Assembly (NCBI RefSeq): GCF_030694375.1
Contig: NZ_JAUXYL010000020.1
Location: forward strand, 1 to 64,000
Origin: Algoriphagus sp.
Lineage (GTDB): Bacteria; Bacteroidota; Bacteroidia; Cytophagales; Cyclobacteriaceae
Reading direction: 5' to 3'
Length of the DNA: 64,000 nucleotides
In this document: piece after piece, positions 1 to 7,763 of the stretch
Position numbering within the stretch: the first letter of the stretch is position 1
Layout: every line of letters starts with the position of its first letter
Program-made: the position numbers and the translations under genes
Notes under the pieces: generated by a model
The model's database searches: none
The model's input: only the letters and a program-made list of their open reading frames with translations
What the model was told of the DNA's origin: nothing

Positions 1-102
1 TTTGACTGGCTCAAAGATGTCTTTGAAAGAATTCAAAGCCACAAACAAAAAGACCTTTACCAGCTCCTCCCTTCCAACTGGAAAGAATACCGCCTTACCT
101 AA
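1..102 (+). pseudogene. IS66-family transposase, C-terminal end (cut by window edge)
   Basis: An open frame enters from the left edge and stops at 100-102, giving the last 33 residues of a protein. The pattern of a DWL start, a DVF..I segment and a closing LLPSNWKEYR resembles the short conserved tail of IS66 transposases, where the LLP-W motif sits just before the stop. The rest lies outside the window, so it cannot be told whether the element is intact. No clear terminal inverted repeat was recognised downstream. The call rests on a short stretch and is moderately secure. Confidence 0.6.
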
Positions 103-223
103 AACCTCTTAAATTCAAATATGGGATCGTCGGATGGATACCATTCTCTTCTGCTTTCATCTGTTTGTAATTTGATTTTTATTGGTCAGATAGCCCGTCC
201 CGATTTTTCATCGGGAGAATGCC

Positions 224-523
224 CTAAATCATTATCCCCTGGTGGAAGAATTTTTCTTGCGGAATTTCTTGTGGATTTTCGAGAATCAGTTTCAACAGTT
301 TCTTGCTGGTATACTTCTTGAAATCCCGTACCCAATCCGACAATTTCCTATCCTTTTGCTGAACGACCAGGTGAATGTGATTGCTCATGATCAAAAAGCC
401 GTACAAATACAGTCCTTTCTCTTTTCGGGAATAGGTTAAATTTTCAAGAATGAAATCCCGGTAGATTTTCCGAGTGAAGACATCAGCCCAGCCAACGACC
501 TGAAAAGTCAAAAAATAAGGCAT
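224..523 (-). pseudogene. REP-associated tyrosine transposase (IS200-like), truncated
   Basis: The 99-residue product carries the hallmark of Y1/RAYT transposases: a VGWADVFTR N-terminal segment, then SNHIHLVV holding the metal-binding HxH pair (about residues 48-50), then a DFKKYTSK segment. Full-length members are usually about 180 residues and carry the catalytic tyrosine in the second half. Here the frame ends soon after DFKKYTSK, so that half is missing. A stop codon directly precedes the start, so the usual extra N-terminal residues are also absent. It is almost certainly inactive. It lies immediately beside palindromic repeats of the kind such enzymes mobilise. Confidence 0.85.
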
Positions 524-671
524 TTAATGTGTTTATTATTTGGTTTTCAATGGCCACATGGAATCTCGCATGACAACAATTTTCCCAATTCGTGAACTTT
601 TCTTTAGGCTCGATTTCTTGGTCCCTGATCTGATACGCTTCACCCATAAGTTTAAGTTAAAAATTCAATAT

Positions 672-815
672 GCGAATTTCAAATTCGTTTGGATATGAAG
701 GCGTAGTTTCAAACTACGCCTAGGCCAGCGTCAAACTACACCCAGGTTGGGACTTTGCTCAGGAGTAAGTAGACTACGCTCAGGTGGGGGAGTTGACTAC
801 GCCCAGGTGGGGAAG
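672..815. repeat. REP-like palindromic repeat cluster
   Basis: Two strong palindromes sit next to each other: CGAATTTCAAATTCG at 673-687 (7-bp arms, 1-nt centre) and a 21-nt palindrome at 700-720 with perfect 10-bp arms built on GGCGTAGTTT. They are followed by the tail motif GTCAAACTACACCCAGG and by two truncated tail units (GACTACGCYCAGGTGGGG) up to about 815. The same modular unit (AATT-palindrome, spacer, GTAGTT-palindrome, CAAACTAC tail) recurs at about 1305, 50130, 50920, 53630, 53900 and 54990. Confidence 0.8.
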
Positions 816-1087
816 ATTCCCGAAGAAAACAAAATCAATTAAGACAGCAACAACTGGCTCAAGACCGAATAAAGAAAATAAAGGCTGTGTATCCTGAAGT
901 TGAGGCACAAAAAATTATTGATAGAAAAATCTGGATTGGCATGACTACTTCAATGGCTGCTCTCAGTATTGGATCTCCAGAAAGAATAAATAGGACTGTG
1001 ACAGGATATGGAACAAAGGAACAGTGGGTTTATGGTTCAAGATATCTCTACTTTGACAATGGAGTATTGACTGCTTATCAAGATTAA
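797..1087 (+). pseudogene. Small conserved-type protein, N-terminus replaced by repeat DNA
   Basis: The recognisable part starts around 842 (a Q/R/K-rich segment) and reads through AQKIIDRKIWIGM, a GSPERINRTVTGYG segment, EQWVYG and YLYFDNG to a stop at 1085-1087. This arrangement (binding-weak helix, G-x-P, EQWVYG, LYFDNG) recalls small SmpA/OmlA-like or related domains; no firm family is claimed. There is no ATG upstream: the frame runs back into the REP-like repeat and is open only from 797, and the first usable start is GTG at 887. The 5' end, including any signal peptide, seems to have been lost to the repeat insertion. Confidence 0.5.
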
Positions 1088-2130
1088 TATGTTCTATAAT
1101 TTTGGTTCCCACTGTCGAAAGAATCTTTCTGCCTCAGTGATTAATGTTGTTGTAGATTTTGGGTGTAGTTTGTCCACCCTGCAAACCGGCCCAAGGCAAA
1201 CAACCCGACGCGTAGGGTTGTTTATCAACGCCTTGTCCTACCCAAATATCCTGATCGATTTTTAATTGGCTAAATGTCAGATTATTAGTTGTTTTGAGCG
1301 AATTACAAATTCGTTTGAATAGTCGAGCGTAGTTGCAAACTACGCTCAGTCCAACGCTCATGCGGTCACTAATCGAGAAAAAAGTAGACTACGCTCAGGT
1401 GGGATGGGTCATCCCTACGGGACTGTGAAGGAAAATTACTCGAAGGACAAATCCAGCGAGCATCGACGTTGGAGGACGGGATATTGTTTGGAAACAATGC
1501 CATAGGCCTGCCTGTTCGGCAGACAGGCATGACTGATCCTATAGCCAGCCATGGTTGGTGAGCGAAGTCGAACCATCAATGGCTGGAATAATGGTTAAGC
1601 ATCGGTTTTCCAAAATGCCGTTGGCATGGCCGATATTTGCAGCTGAGATTCAATTTTGATTAATTGTTTGTCTGTAAAAAATATCGGCCGTCCCGATGGG
1701 ACTTTGCCAGAATTTATTGTCGAACCTAAATCCAGAGGTTAAAACCTCTGGCTAGGAAATGGGTCGTCCCTACGGGACTGTAAAGAAAAATTTTCCGGTG
1801 GACAAATCCAGCGAGCAGCCAGTCCCGCCAGCTTTAAGGAAGCATGTCGGGGAATTAATTGTAAACCAATGCCGTAGGCATGACCGATTATTTAGCCAGT
1901 CATTTTAATGGCTGGGATAATGGTTTAGTATTGGTTTTCCAAAATGCCGTAGGCATGGCCGATATTAAGAATATCCCATTTTACAATAGCTAATCACGCA
2001 ACGCCGACATTTTTTGTCAGGAAAAAGTAACCAATCCACCGATTCGCTTGCTGATCTCAGTGCTAAGGAATAATTTAGTCCAACGACTAATCGAAGAATT
2101 TCTTAATTTCCCTTTCTAATCATCCAGACT
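1088..2130. repeat. Gene-poor stretch packed with short palindromic repeats
   Basis: No convincing gene is present. Contents include a REP-like unit at about 1305-1400 (stem 1325-1334 / 1338-1347), two diverged copies of one longer unit (about 1401-1480 and 1755-1830, sharing GTCCCTACGGGACTG and GACAAATCCAGCGAGCA), and two copies of GGTTTTCCAAAATGCCGT (about 1604 and 1936) ending in GGCATGGCCGATATT. Several hairpins have tiny loops: GTCCC-TAC-GGGAC, ATGCC-GTA-GGCAT, GTCCCGATGGGAC near 1690, and a 20-nt perfect palindrome near 1734-1753. These look like several families of mobile palindromes layered together. Confidence 0.7.
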
Positions 2131-2535
2131 ATGAACGAAAAGATCCACCACGGCAGAAACATCAAGCGATTCCGGGAGATGATGGGCATCAAGCAGGAGG
2201 CCTTGGCCCACGAACTCGGAGAGGACTGGTCCCAGAAAAAGATCAGCCTGCTGGAGCAGAAGGAAGAAGTGGAGGAGGAGCTTTTGAGACAGGTTGGTGA
2301 AATTTTGAGAATTCCAGTGGAAGCATTTAAGAATTTCGATGAAGATCAAGCAATTAATATTATATCCAACACCTTTGAGCATTGTAATCAGCCTGCATCT
2401 GTTTTTTATAATTCCTCTATCAATCCTCTCGATCAGATAATCAAATTACACGAAGAAAAAATAGCTCTCTACGAGCGAATGCTCAAGGAAAAGGATGAGA
2501 TGGTAGCTAGATTGGAAAGCCTATTTAAGAAATGA
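2131..2535 (+). CDS. XRE-family helix-turn-helix regulator
   Basis: The 134-residue protein has an N-terminal HTH_3-type domain (about residues 8-65): a GRNIKRFREMMGIKQEALA opening, the recognition helix region around SQKKISLLEQ, and a closing LRIPVEAFKNF. The C-terminal third is a coiled-coil-like segment (IIKLHEEKIALYERMLKEKDE) that may mediate dimerisation. Cognate sites are unknown. It opens a small AT-rich accessory cluster that continues with a lipoprotein at 2609. A role in controlling those genes is only inferred from position. Confidence 0.85.
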   Translation: MNEKIHHGRNIKRFREMMGIKQEALAHELGEDWSQKKISLLEQKEEVEEELLRQVGEILRIPVEAFKNFDEDQAINIISNTFEHCNQPASVFYNSSINPLDQIIKLHEEKIALYERMLKEKDEMVARLESLFKK

Positions 2536-2608
2536 ATCTTATTAATTGGTCAATCAAGATTTTTAGAAATCATACATAAAGATTCGAGCCATAAATCAAT
2601 TTGATATA

Positions 2609-3361
2609 ATGAAGAAGAAAAACTCCTCTATCTTACTCTTAAGATTCATGTTTTTACTATCAGTATTATTTTATTCATCTTGTGATCGGAGCACTGAAGA
2701 ATACGACAAGAATATAAAAAGGGCTAAAGGTGCAATTTCAACAGCTGATTTTGAAAGAGCTATTAAAATTCTTGATGAATATAAAGCAAAAAATGGAAGT
2801 TCTAATGAAATAGATAGCTTAATATTATATTCTTCAAAACTTATACTATATAGAGATAGTGCGCAGCGTGCCTTAAACGTAAATCTTTCTTCTATAGATT
2901 CAATAGAAAACGCAAATTTTTATCAGCAAAATGTAAATATTGTTATTTCATCATCATTGTGTAATGGAAAAAGTAATTGGCTTTCTCAGGATGAGATCTT
3001 AGTAGATTTGGAAAAATTGAAATTAATAAGCGAAATTAATGAACAGGATAAAAAAGTAATGGGATTTGATGTAAAAAGTATCTCAAGTTGTCAAAATTCA
3101 ATACAAAAAATTAGGAAAAATATGAGACGAAGTTTTTTCAATATTTTCAATAAAGAGGCTTGGATAGAGAATATTGATGTAAAACTACAGAATGAAAACA
3201 ATGATCATTTGGTATTAATTGGACTTCAATTTTATGACAACAAAGGAAAGTTAGAAGGATATGAAAACATAAAAGAGATTTTACAAAAACTTGAATTTAA
3301 AAAAGTAACCTTTAAAGGTGGGTTAAGTGATACTGGACATGTTTTTAGTATAATTGATTAA
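2609..3361 (+). CDS. Hypothetical lipoprotein
   Basis: The 250-residue product begins with a lysine-rich start and a hydrophobic stretch ending in the lipobox LFYSSC, so Cys25 or so should be lipidated. The region after it (ISTADFERAIKILDEYKAK) looks like one helical TPR-like hairpin. The rest is charged and alpha/beta, with no motif I recognise. Coding sequence is strikingly AT-rich compared with genes beyond 4.4 kb, which fits horizontal acquisition. It is 27 bp upstream of the small gene at 3389, so the two could be co-transcribed. Confidence 0.7.
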   Translation: MKKKNSSILLLRFMFLLSVLFYSSCDRSTEEYDKNIKRAKGAISTADFERAIKILDEYKAKNGSSNEIDSLILYSSKLILYRDSAQRALNVNLSSIDSIENANFYQQNVNIVISSSLCNGKSNWLSQDEILVDLEKLKLISEINEQDKKVMGFDVKSISSCQNSIQKIRKNMRRSFFNIFNKEAWIENIDVKLQNENNDHLVLIGLQFYDNKGKLEGYENIKEILQKLEFKKVTFKGGLSDTGHVFSIID

Positions 3362-3388
3362 TTTGTAAAATTAAAAAAATCAAGTTTT

Positions 3389-3628
3389 ATGAATATTATT
3401 TCAGTTTCCAATAAATGCATAGGTGGTTTAGATGATGATTATACTCTATATGATAATGGGGAAGTTCTACTACATGAGTTCGATAGGAATATTTATAGTT
3501 CAGGCTTAAATCATTCTGAAATATTAAGGGCAGAAGATTTAAGCAAAGAAATAAAATCAAGAATATTTAATGATACTATAGGGGTAACAAATAAGGAAAT
3601 TGCAAAGGTACTACTTGGTTTGAGCTGA
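3389..3628 (+). CDS. Small hypothetical protein
   Basis: The 79-residue soluble protein starts MNIISVSNKC and contains a LDDDYTLYDNGEVLLHEFDR segment that reads like a beta-hairpin-rich small fold, followed by a helical half with charged residues. I do not recognise the family by name, though the YTLYDNG pattern seems familiar from conserved hypotheticals of Bacteroidota. It follows the lipoprotein gene closely on the same strand and shares its AT-rich composition. Confidence 0.6.
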   Translation: MNIISVSNKCIGGLDDDYTLYDNGEVLLHEFDRNIYSSGLNHSEILRAEDLSKEIKSRIFNDTIGVTNKEIAKVLLGLS

Positions 3629-3680
3629 AGTTAGTGAATCAACCAATTTTAATTTTACAGTGATTTTTTAATTTGATTTT

Positions 3681-4292
3681 CTATTCATTTTTTAGGCTCC
3701 AAATAAGAGCGATGATCCAACCTATTATGGTCCAGCCTAAGAATAAGTTTAAAACAAAGATCTGATTGAAGAAGGTTTTTTTTGTTGAGATAAAACTTGG
3801 AATGAAGTTGAATATGATTAAAAGGGAAATAATCAATACTTCAAAAAAGTAAATTAGAGGAAGAAAATAGTTCCTTGGAAAATTTATTTCAATTTCGTTG
3901 ATATTTGGCTTTTCATCCAATTTTGTGGCATTAAATGTTTTGTCAAAGTTTTTCATGAACATGTTAACTGTTGTTACTGACATTTGAAGATGAGGGTCTT
4001 TATTTGAAATTTTTAATTTCAATTCTTTTGAATATTTCTCTATTGAATTTGGATTTAGGTTCAAATAAATTATAGATTCATTTTTTAGTATGTTAATTTC
4101 TTTAATATCCTGATTTTTCAAAATCTTTTCAAAAACATTTTGACTTATTTCGGGTATATCCTTTTGAATTGGATAGTATTTGTAAATGAAAAATGCTGAA
4201 TTGATGACAATTACTAAGGTGATAAGTATCGTGAAAATCATTGATTTCCTTCTCTTTTGAATTTTTTCCAATTCCGTCATAGTGCTTTTCAA
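3681..4292 (-). CDS. Membrane protein: FtsH-like periplasmic segment plus superinfection-immunity-like tail
   Basis: The 203-residue product has a first membrane segment (about residues 18-38), a roughly 95-residue extracytoplasmic part, a second membrane segment (about 143-165) and a hydrophobic C-terminal region (about 175-200). The middle part follows the order seen in FtsH_ext domains of Bacteroidota FtsH: ISQNVFEKILKNQDIKEINI, then an IIYLNLNP strand, then a DPHLQMSV strand and an FMKNFDKTF helix, then INFPRNYF before the second membrane helix. No AAA+ or zinc-protease domain follows. Instead the end has VLNLFLGWTIIGWIIALIW, the signature of the Imm_superinfect family, named after phage T4 Imm. 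An FtsH decoy or phage-exclusion role is inference. A second start at Met5 is possible. Confidence 0.75.
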   Translation of the reverse strand: MKSTMTELEKIQKRRKSMIFTILITLVIVINSAFFIYKYYPIQKDIPEISQNVFEKILKNQDIKEINILKNESIIYLNLNPNSIEKYSKELKLKISNKDPHLQMSVTTVNMFMKNFDKTFNATKLDEKPNINEIEINFPRNYFLPLIYFFEVLIISLLIIFNFIPSFISTKKTFFNQIFVLNLFLGWTIIGWIIALIWSLKNE

Positions 4293-4350
4293 AGTTTAAT
4301 TTAAATATCCTTAATTGTAATGCAGGGAGTAGTCAATTTGCGTTAGGACT

Positions 4351-4373
4351 GGGTGTAGTTTGTAACTACACCC
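4351..4373. repeat. REP-like hairpin (single unit)
   Basis: A perfect palindrome with 10-bp arms (GGGTGTAGTT / AACTACACCC) and a TGT loop lies between two convergent-to-tandem minus-strand genes. It belongs to the GTAGTT-palindrome family seen elsewhere in the window and is flanked by a degenerate ATTGG-rich stretch. Confidence 0.7.
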
Positions 4374-4409
4374 AAATATTCAAACCAATTTCTAATTGGC
4401 TTATGTCCT

Positions 4410-7400
4410 TCACTTCCCCAAACCCTCCAAATAACTCACTAAATCCACCAATTCTTCTTCGCTGAGTGGAAATTTAGGCATTAGGGATTCGTTGGATTGG
4501 GTGATGGATTCGATGTCGGCTAGCTTGTAGATGGTTTGTTCGCCCATGCCGACCAGCTTCACGATCAGGTCGTTTTCGGTCTTGGAGTTGACGATGCAGC
4601 GGATTTCTTTGCCGTCTTTGAATTTGACCACTTGGGTTTCGTAGCCGAAGCCCATGCCTTCGGATGGATTGATGATGGAGTTAATCAAAGCTTCCTTGCT
4701 GAGTTTGCTGCCGATCTGTGTCAGGGCCGGTCCGAAGTCGATGCCTTCGGTTCCGATTTTATGGCAAGCCGTGCAGTATCCGGTAGCGATGACCTTACCT
4801 TTCTCGATATTTCCAGTAGCTGCTAGCATCTTTGAAATGTCATAATTGCTGTCCATGCTGCTGCCATATTTCTCGGTGGCAAGCTGACGGATATTGGAGT
4901 TCCAGGTGGACATCAGGATTTTCTGAGCGATAGGCAGGAGCTCAGAAGGAATCTTATCCACTTTGGCAAATTCCCAAAGTGCTCCCTCAGACTGATAGCC
5001 TTTCATTTCTTCCATAGCAGCGGTGCGGATGGCTAGGGGTGCATTTGCATCATTCCAGAATTTACTCAACAGCATCGCCATTTCGGTATTATCCACCACG
5101 CCAAACTTGCGGATGGCGGCGATGGCCTTGGTTTGATCCGCATCCTTCATCGCTTTTTCCACTTCTCCCAGTCCATAGAGGCTGGTGAAGATTCCAGCTG
5201 CGGCACTGGCTTGTCTGTTATTGTTCTCCTGATAAACGATGCTTAGCAGTCGATCCTTTTGGTCTTTGAGTTGGTATTTGCGGACGATATCGAGGAAATC
5301 CTGATCGTCGGTGATTTCACCGGACTTGGCTTTTGCAAGGTTGAGCAGGGTGGCATCCGGCTTTTTGGTATCGAAAGCAGCTTGGCGAAGAATGATCACC
5401 TGATCTTCATTTTGGCCTTTGGCAAGCAAGTTTTTGAGCGTCTGGTTTTTCAGATCGGCATTTTGGAAGTCAAGCGCCCGGTAGTAGCGAAGATCGGTCG
5501 GGCTGTTTTCTGCCAAGATCATTTGCTCGAGTAGTTCGGGAGTTTTCGCAGATCTGGATCTCCAGACGAGGTCTTTGGCTTCGGGGGATGTAGCCCAGTT
5601 TGCTCCCGCTTTCTCCAAATAGGCAGGCAGATAGCTGTCCCATCGGTATTCTGCCGCGATCCCCAGTGCCTCCAAGTACCAGCGGTCGCCAGATTTGTAA
5701 GATTCTGTGAGCTTTTGCCAGACGGCAGGCTGATCCTCGTAGCGGATCGCCACAGCCACTTCCCGTCTGATCTGAGCGGAAGGATCTGCAGCCATTGTCA
5801 GCAGGAAGTTGGAATCTTTCATTCCGTTGATTCGGGAAGCACGAACAGCGGCCACACGGATATTTTCATCCGAATCGGCTGCGGCTTTTTGGATGTATTC
5901 GTTGCCATTTGGCAGCTTGGTCAGCAACCAAAACGCACGGGCTTTCATGCGGGAGTCTTCGGATTCGTAGAGTTTTTCTAAAGCTTCTGTTGCTTCGGCT
6001 CCTTTTTCCTTCAAAGCCATAAAGGCCTTGAAATGAATGGCCCGGTTGGGATTCTGAACCAACTCGATCAGTGATTCGATGGAGGAATAGTCAGGAGCGG
6101 AAACCTTGTATTTTGACTTTTTGGGAGCCAATCGGAAAACCCGGCCCTTATCCAGATCGCCTACGGCATGCCCGCCCACGCCCGGATCGTACCAGTCGGA
6201 GACGAAGACCGAACCGTCAGGTGCCACAGTCACATCGGAAGGGCGAAACCAATTGTCTCGTTTGTTACCGTCGAGGATCGGGGTGACGCTTCCAGTAAAC
6301 CCGGCACCGGAGGTTTCCACCGGATACATACGAATCACATTCGGTCCGGCATCGGCGTGAATGACTTGATTTTGGTATTCGGCAGGGAGGAGTTTTCCTT
6401 CGTAGACGAGGATTCCCGTCGGCGAACCTGCATAGTTTTGAACCAAGTTGGGTACGACACCGGGATCATTCAAGTGCCAGTGCTGCTGCCAGACGGAGTC
6501 CTCCATATTGATGCGGCGGGTTCTCCAGTCGGACTTGGTCATTTCGTCTTTGAAGCCGTAGTTGCCATAGTCCATCACAAAGTTGATCCGCGTGGAGCGG
6601 TTGCCATCGTCGTCGTTGTCACTTTGCCACATGCGTCCGTAGCTGTCCACGGCCACTTCGTAGTTGTTTCGAAAGTTCCAGCCCAGGATCTCGACATTGC
6701 TTCCGTCCGGATCGCAGCGGAAAACCATTCCTTCCTGATAGGGTGCTGTATCGGAATTGATCGGTCGGCCCATCGGGTCAAGTAGGGGAGTGCCATCACC
6801 TTTGTGCAGGCCTTTGCCTTCATTTCCATAGTTAAAATAGAGCTTGCCATCAGCAGCGAAGGTGAAGGCATGCATGCCGTGATCGTGCTGCACGCCACCG
6901 ACTCCGGTGAAGAGGACTTCCTTGCTGTCCGGCACGTCGTCCCCGTTTTCGTCCGTGAAGACAAAGACATTGGGGCTGACCGAAACGAAGATTTTATTGC
7001 CAAAAACGGCGATACCCAAAGCGGCATTGATATCAGTTCCCTGATAGAAAACGGTGGATTTATCAGCTTTGCCGTCTCCGTCGGTATCTTCCAAGATTAA
7101 GATTCGATCACCTTCGGCTTTGGTTGGATTTTTCGGGTTGAGTTGTGTGCGGTAGTTGTAGGCCTCCGTGATCCAAATCCTTCCCCGGTCGTCGATGTCC
7201 ATATTGGTAGGATTGGTCATCATGGGTTCGGATGCGAAAAGTGTCAGCTGCAGTCGGTCGTCCATCAGGTCGATGCCATCGAGGGCATGTTCCACGGAGC
7301 GTTTTTGTTCGTCGGTGAGGGCGGCATATTCTTCTGCCGTGAGTTGGGGAATGGGTTTTTCGCAGGAAAAAATCAGGAGGCTGAGTGTAGCCAGGGCTAG

Positions 7401-7415
7401 AATAGGGTGCTTCAT
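4410..7415 (-). CDS. PVC-type propeller / HEAT-repeat / cytochrome c lipoprotein
   Basis: The 1001-residue product has a lipoprotein signal (LLIFSC, lipidated Cys18). Residues about 45-430 form a six-bladed-propeller region of the PVC membrane-bound dehydrogenase type (MDIDDRGRIWITEAYNYR, AGPNVIRMYP, DVTVAPDGSVFVSDWYDPGVGG). Residues about 440-800 are HEAT-like helical repeats. Residues about 870-1001 are a c-type cytochrome with the haem motif CTACH (C881, C884, H885) and a likely axial Met in LMPKFPLS. Proteins of this architecture are thought to be exported oxidoreductases, often near sugar-oxidising systems, but the substrate is unknown. No partner gene is adjacent. Confidence 0.88.
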   Translation of the reverse strand: MKHPILALATLSLLIFSCEKPIPQLTAEEYAALTDEQKRSVEHALDGIDLMDDRLQLTLFASEPMMTNPTNMDIDDRGRIWITEAYNYRTQLNPKNPTKAEGDRILILEDTDGDGKADKSTVFYQGTDINAALGIAVFGNKIFVSVSPNVFVFTDENGDDVPDSKEVLFTGVGGVQHDHGMHAFTFAADGKLYFNYGNEGKGLHKGDGTPLLDPMGRPINSDTAPYQEGMVFRCDPDGSNVEILGWNFRNNYEVAVDSYGRMWQSDNDDDGNRSTRINFVMDYGNYGFKDEMTKSDWRTRRINMEDSVWQQHWHLNDPGVVPNLVQNYAGSPTGILVYEGKLLPAEYQNQVIHADAGPNVIRMYPVETSGAGFTGSVTPILDGNKRDNWFRPSDVTVAPDGSVFVSDWYDPGVGGHAVGDLDKGRVFRLAPKKSKYKVSAPDYSSIESLIELVQNPNRAIHFKAFMALKEKGAEATEALEKLYESEDSRMKARAFWLLTKLPNGNEYIQKAAADSDENIRVAAVRASRINGMKDSNFLLTMAADPSAQIRREVAVAIRYEDQPAVWQKLTESYKSGDRWYLEALGIAAEYRWDSYLPAYLEKAGANWATSPEAKDLVWRSRSAKTPELLEQMILAENSPTDLRYYRALDFQNADLKNQTLKNLLAKGQNEDQVIILRQAAFDTKKPDATLLNLAKAKSGEITDDQDFLDIVRKYQLKDQKDRLLSIVYQENNNRQASAAAGIFTSLYGLGEVEKAMKDADQTKAIAAIRKFGVVDNTEMAMLLSKFWNDANAPLAIRTAAMEEMKGYQSEGALWEFAKVDKIPSELLPIAQKILMSTWNSNIRQLATEKYGSSMDSNYDISKMLAATGNIEKGKVIATGYCTACHKIGTEGIDFGPALTQIGSKLSKEALINSIINPSEGMGFGYETQVVKFKDGKEIRCIVNSKTENDLIVKLVGMGEQTIYKLADIESITQSNESLMPKFPLSEEELVDLVSYLEGLGK

Positions 7416-7763
7416 AGGTTTGGTTTTTTTGGGTTGGCAGGCAAAAAATCACACTGCAAAGCAAAATAGTTGATAAGGTGCTGTTTACCAAAAAGATTTT
7501 CACCACAGAGATCGCAGAGAAAAGGAGATTTTTCACCACAAAGTTCGCGGAGAAAAAGGTTATTGTGATTCAGGCTTCTAACTGGAACGCTATTGTGAGA
7601 GACATTTCAGGCCTTTTTCAAGGTCACGGAGATAAGCTAGTGCTTTTGTATTTACTTGGAAGGCTCAGTGGCTGCAAATGGATCCCCCTGTCAGAAATTA
7701 GGTGGATTTAGGCGAAATGGATTGGCCTTTTAGCTCTCCCTGTTCGTTCTAAAATTAAATTCT
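7416..7763. repeat. Intergenic region with a two-copy imperfect direct repeat
   Basis: No gene is supported here. At about 7497-7560 two tandem imperfect copies read TTTTCACCACAGAGATCGCAG and TTTTCACCACAAAGTTCGCGG (each followed by AGAAAA), a type of CACAGAG-rich repeat seen between genes in many genomes of this phylum. The remaining sequence shows nothing I can interpret. Confidence 0.5.

Noticed and set aside
1..2130. A complete insertion sequence or integrated plasmid at the left end
   Set aside because: Only the IS66 tail, a truncated RAYT and repeats are present; no terminal inverted repeats or accessory IS66 genes are visible inside the window.
6168..6785. A 205-codon plus-strand open frame opposite the PVC-type gene
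   Set aside because: It lies wholly on the antisense of a well-supported 1001-residue gene and has no protein-like motif; G/C-rich codon use of the real gene creates it.
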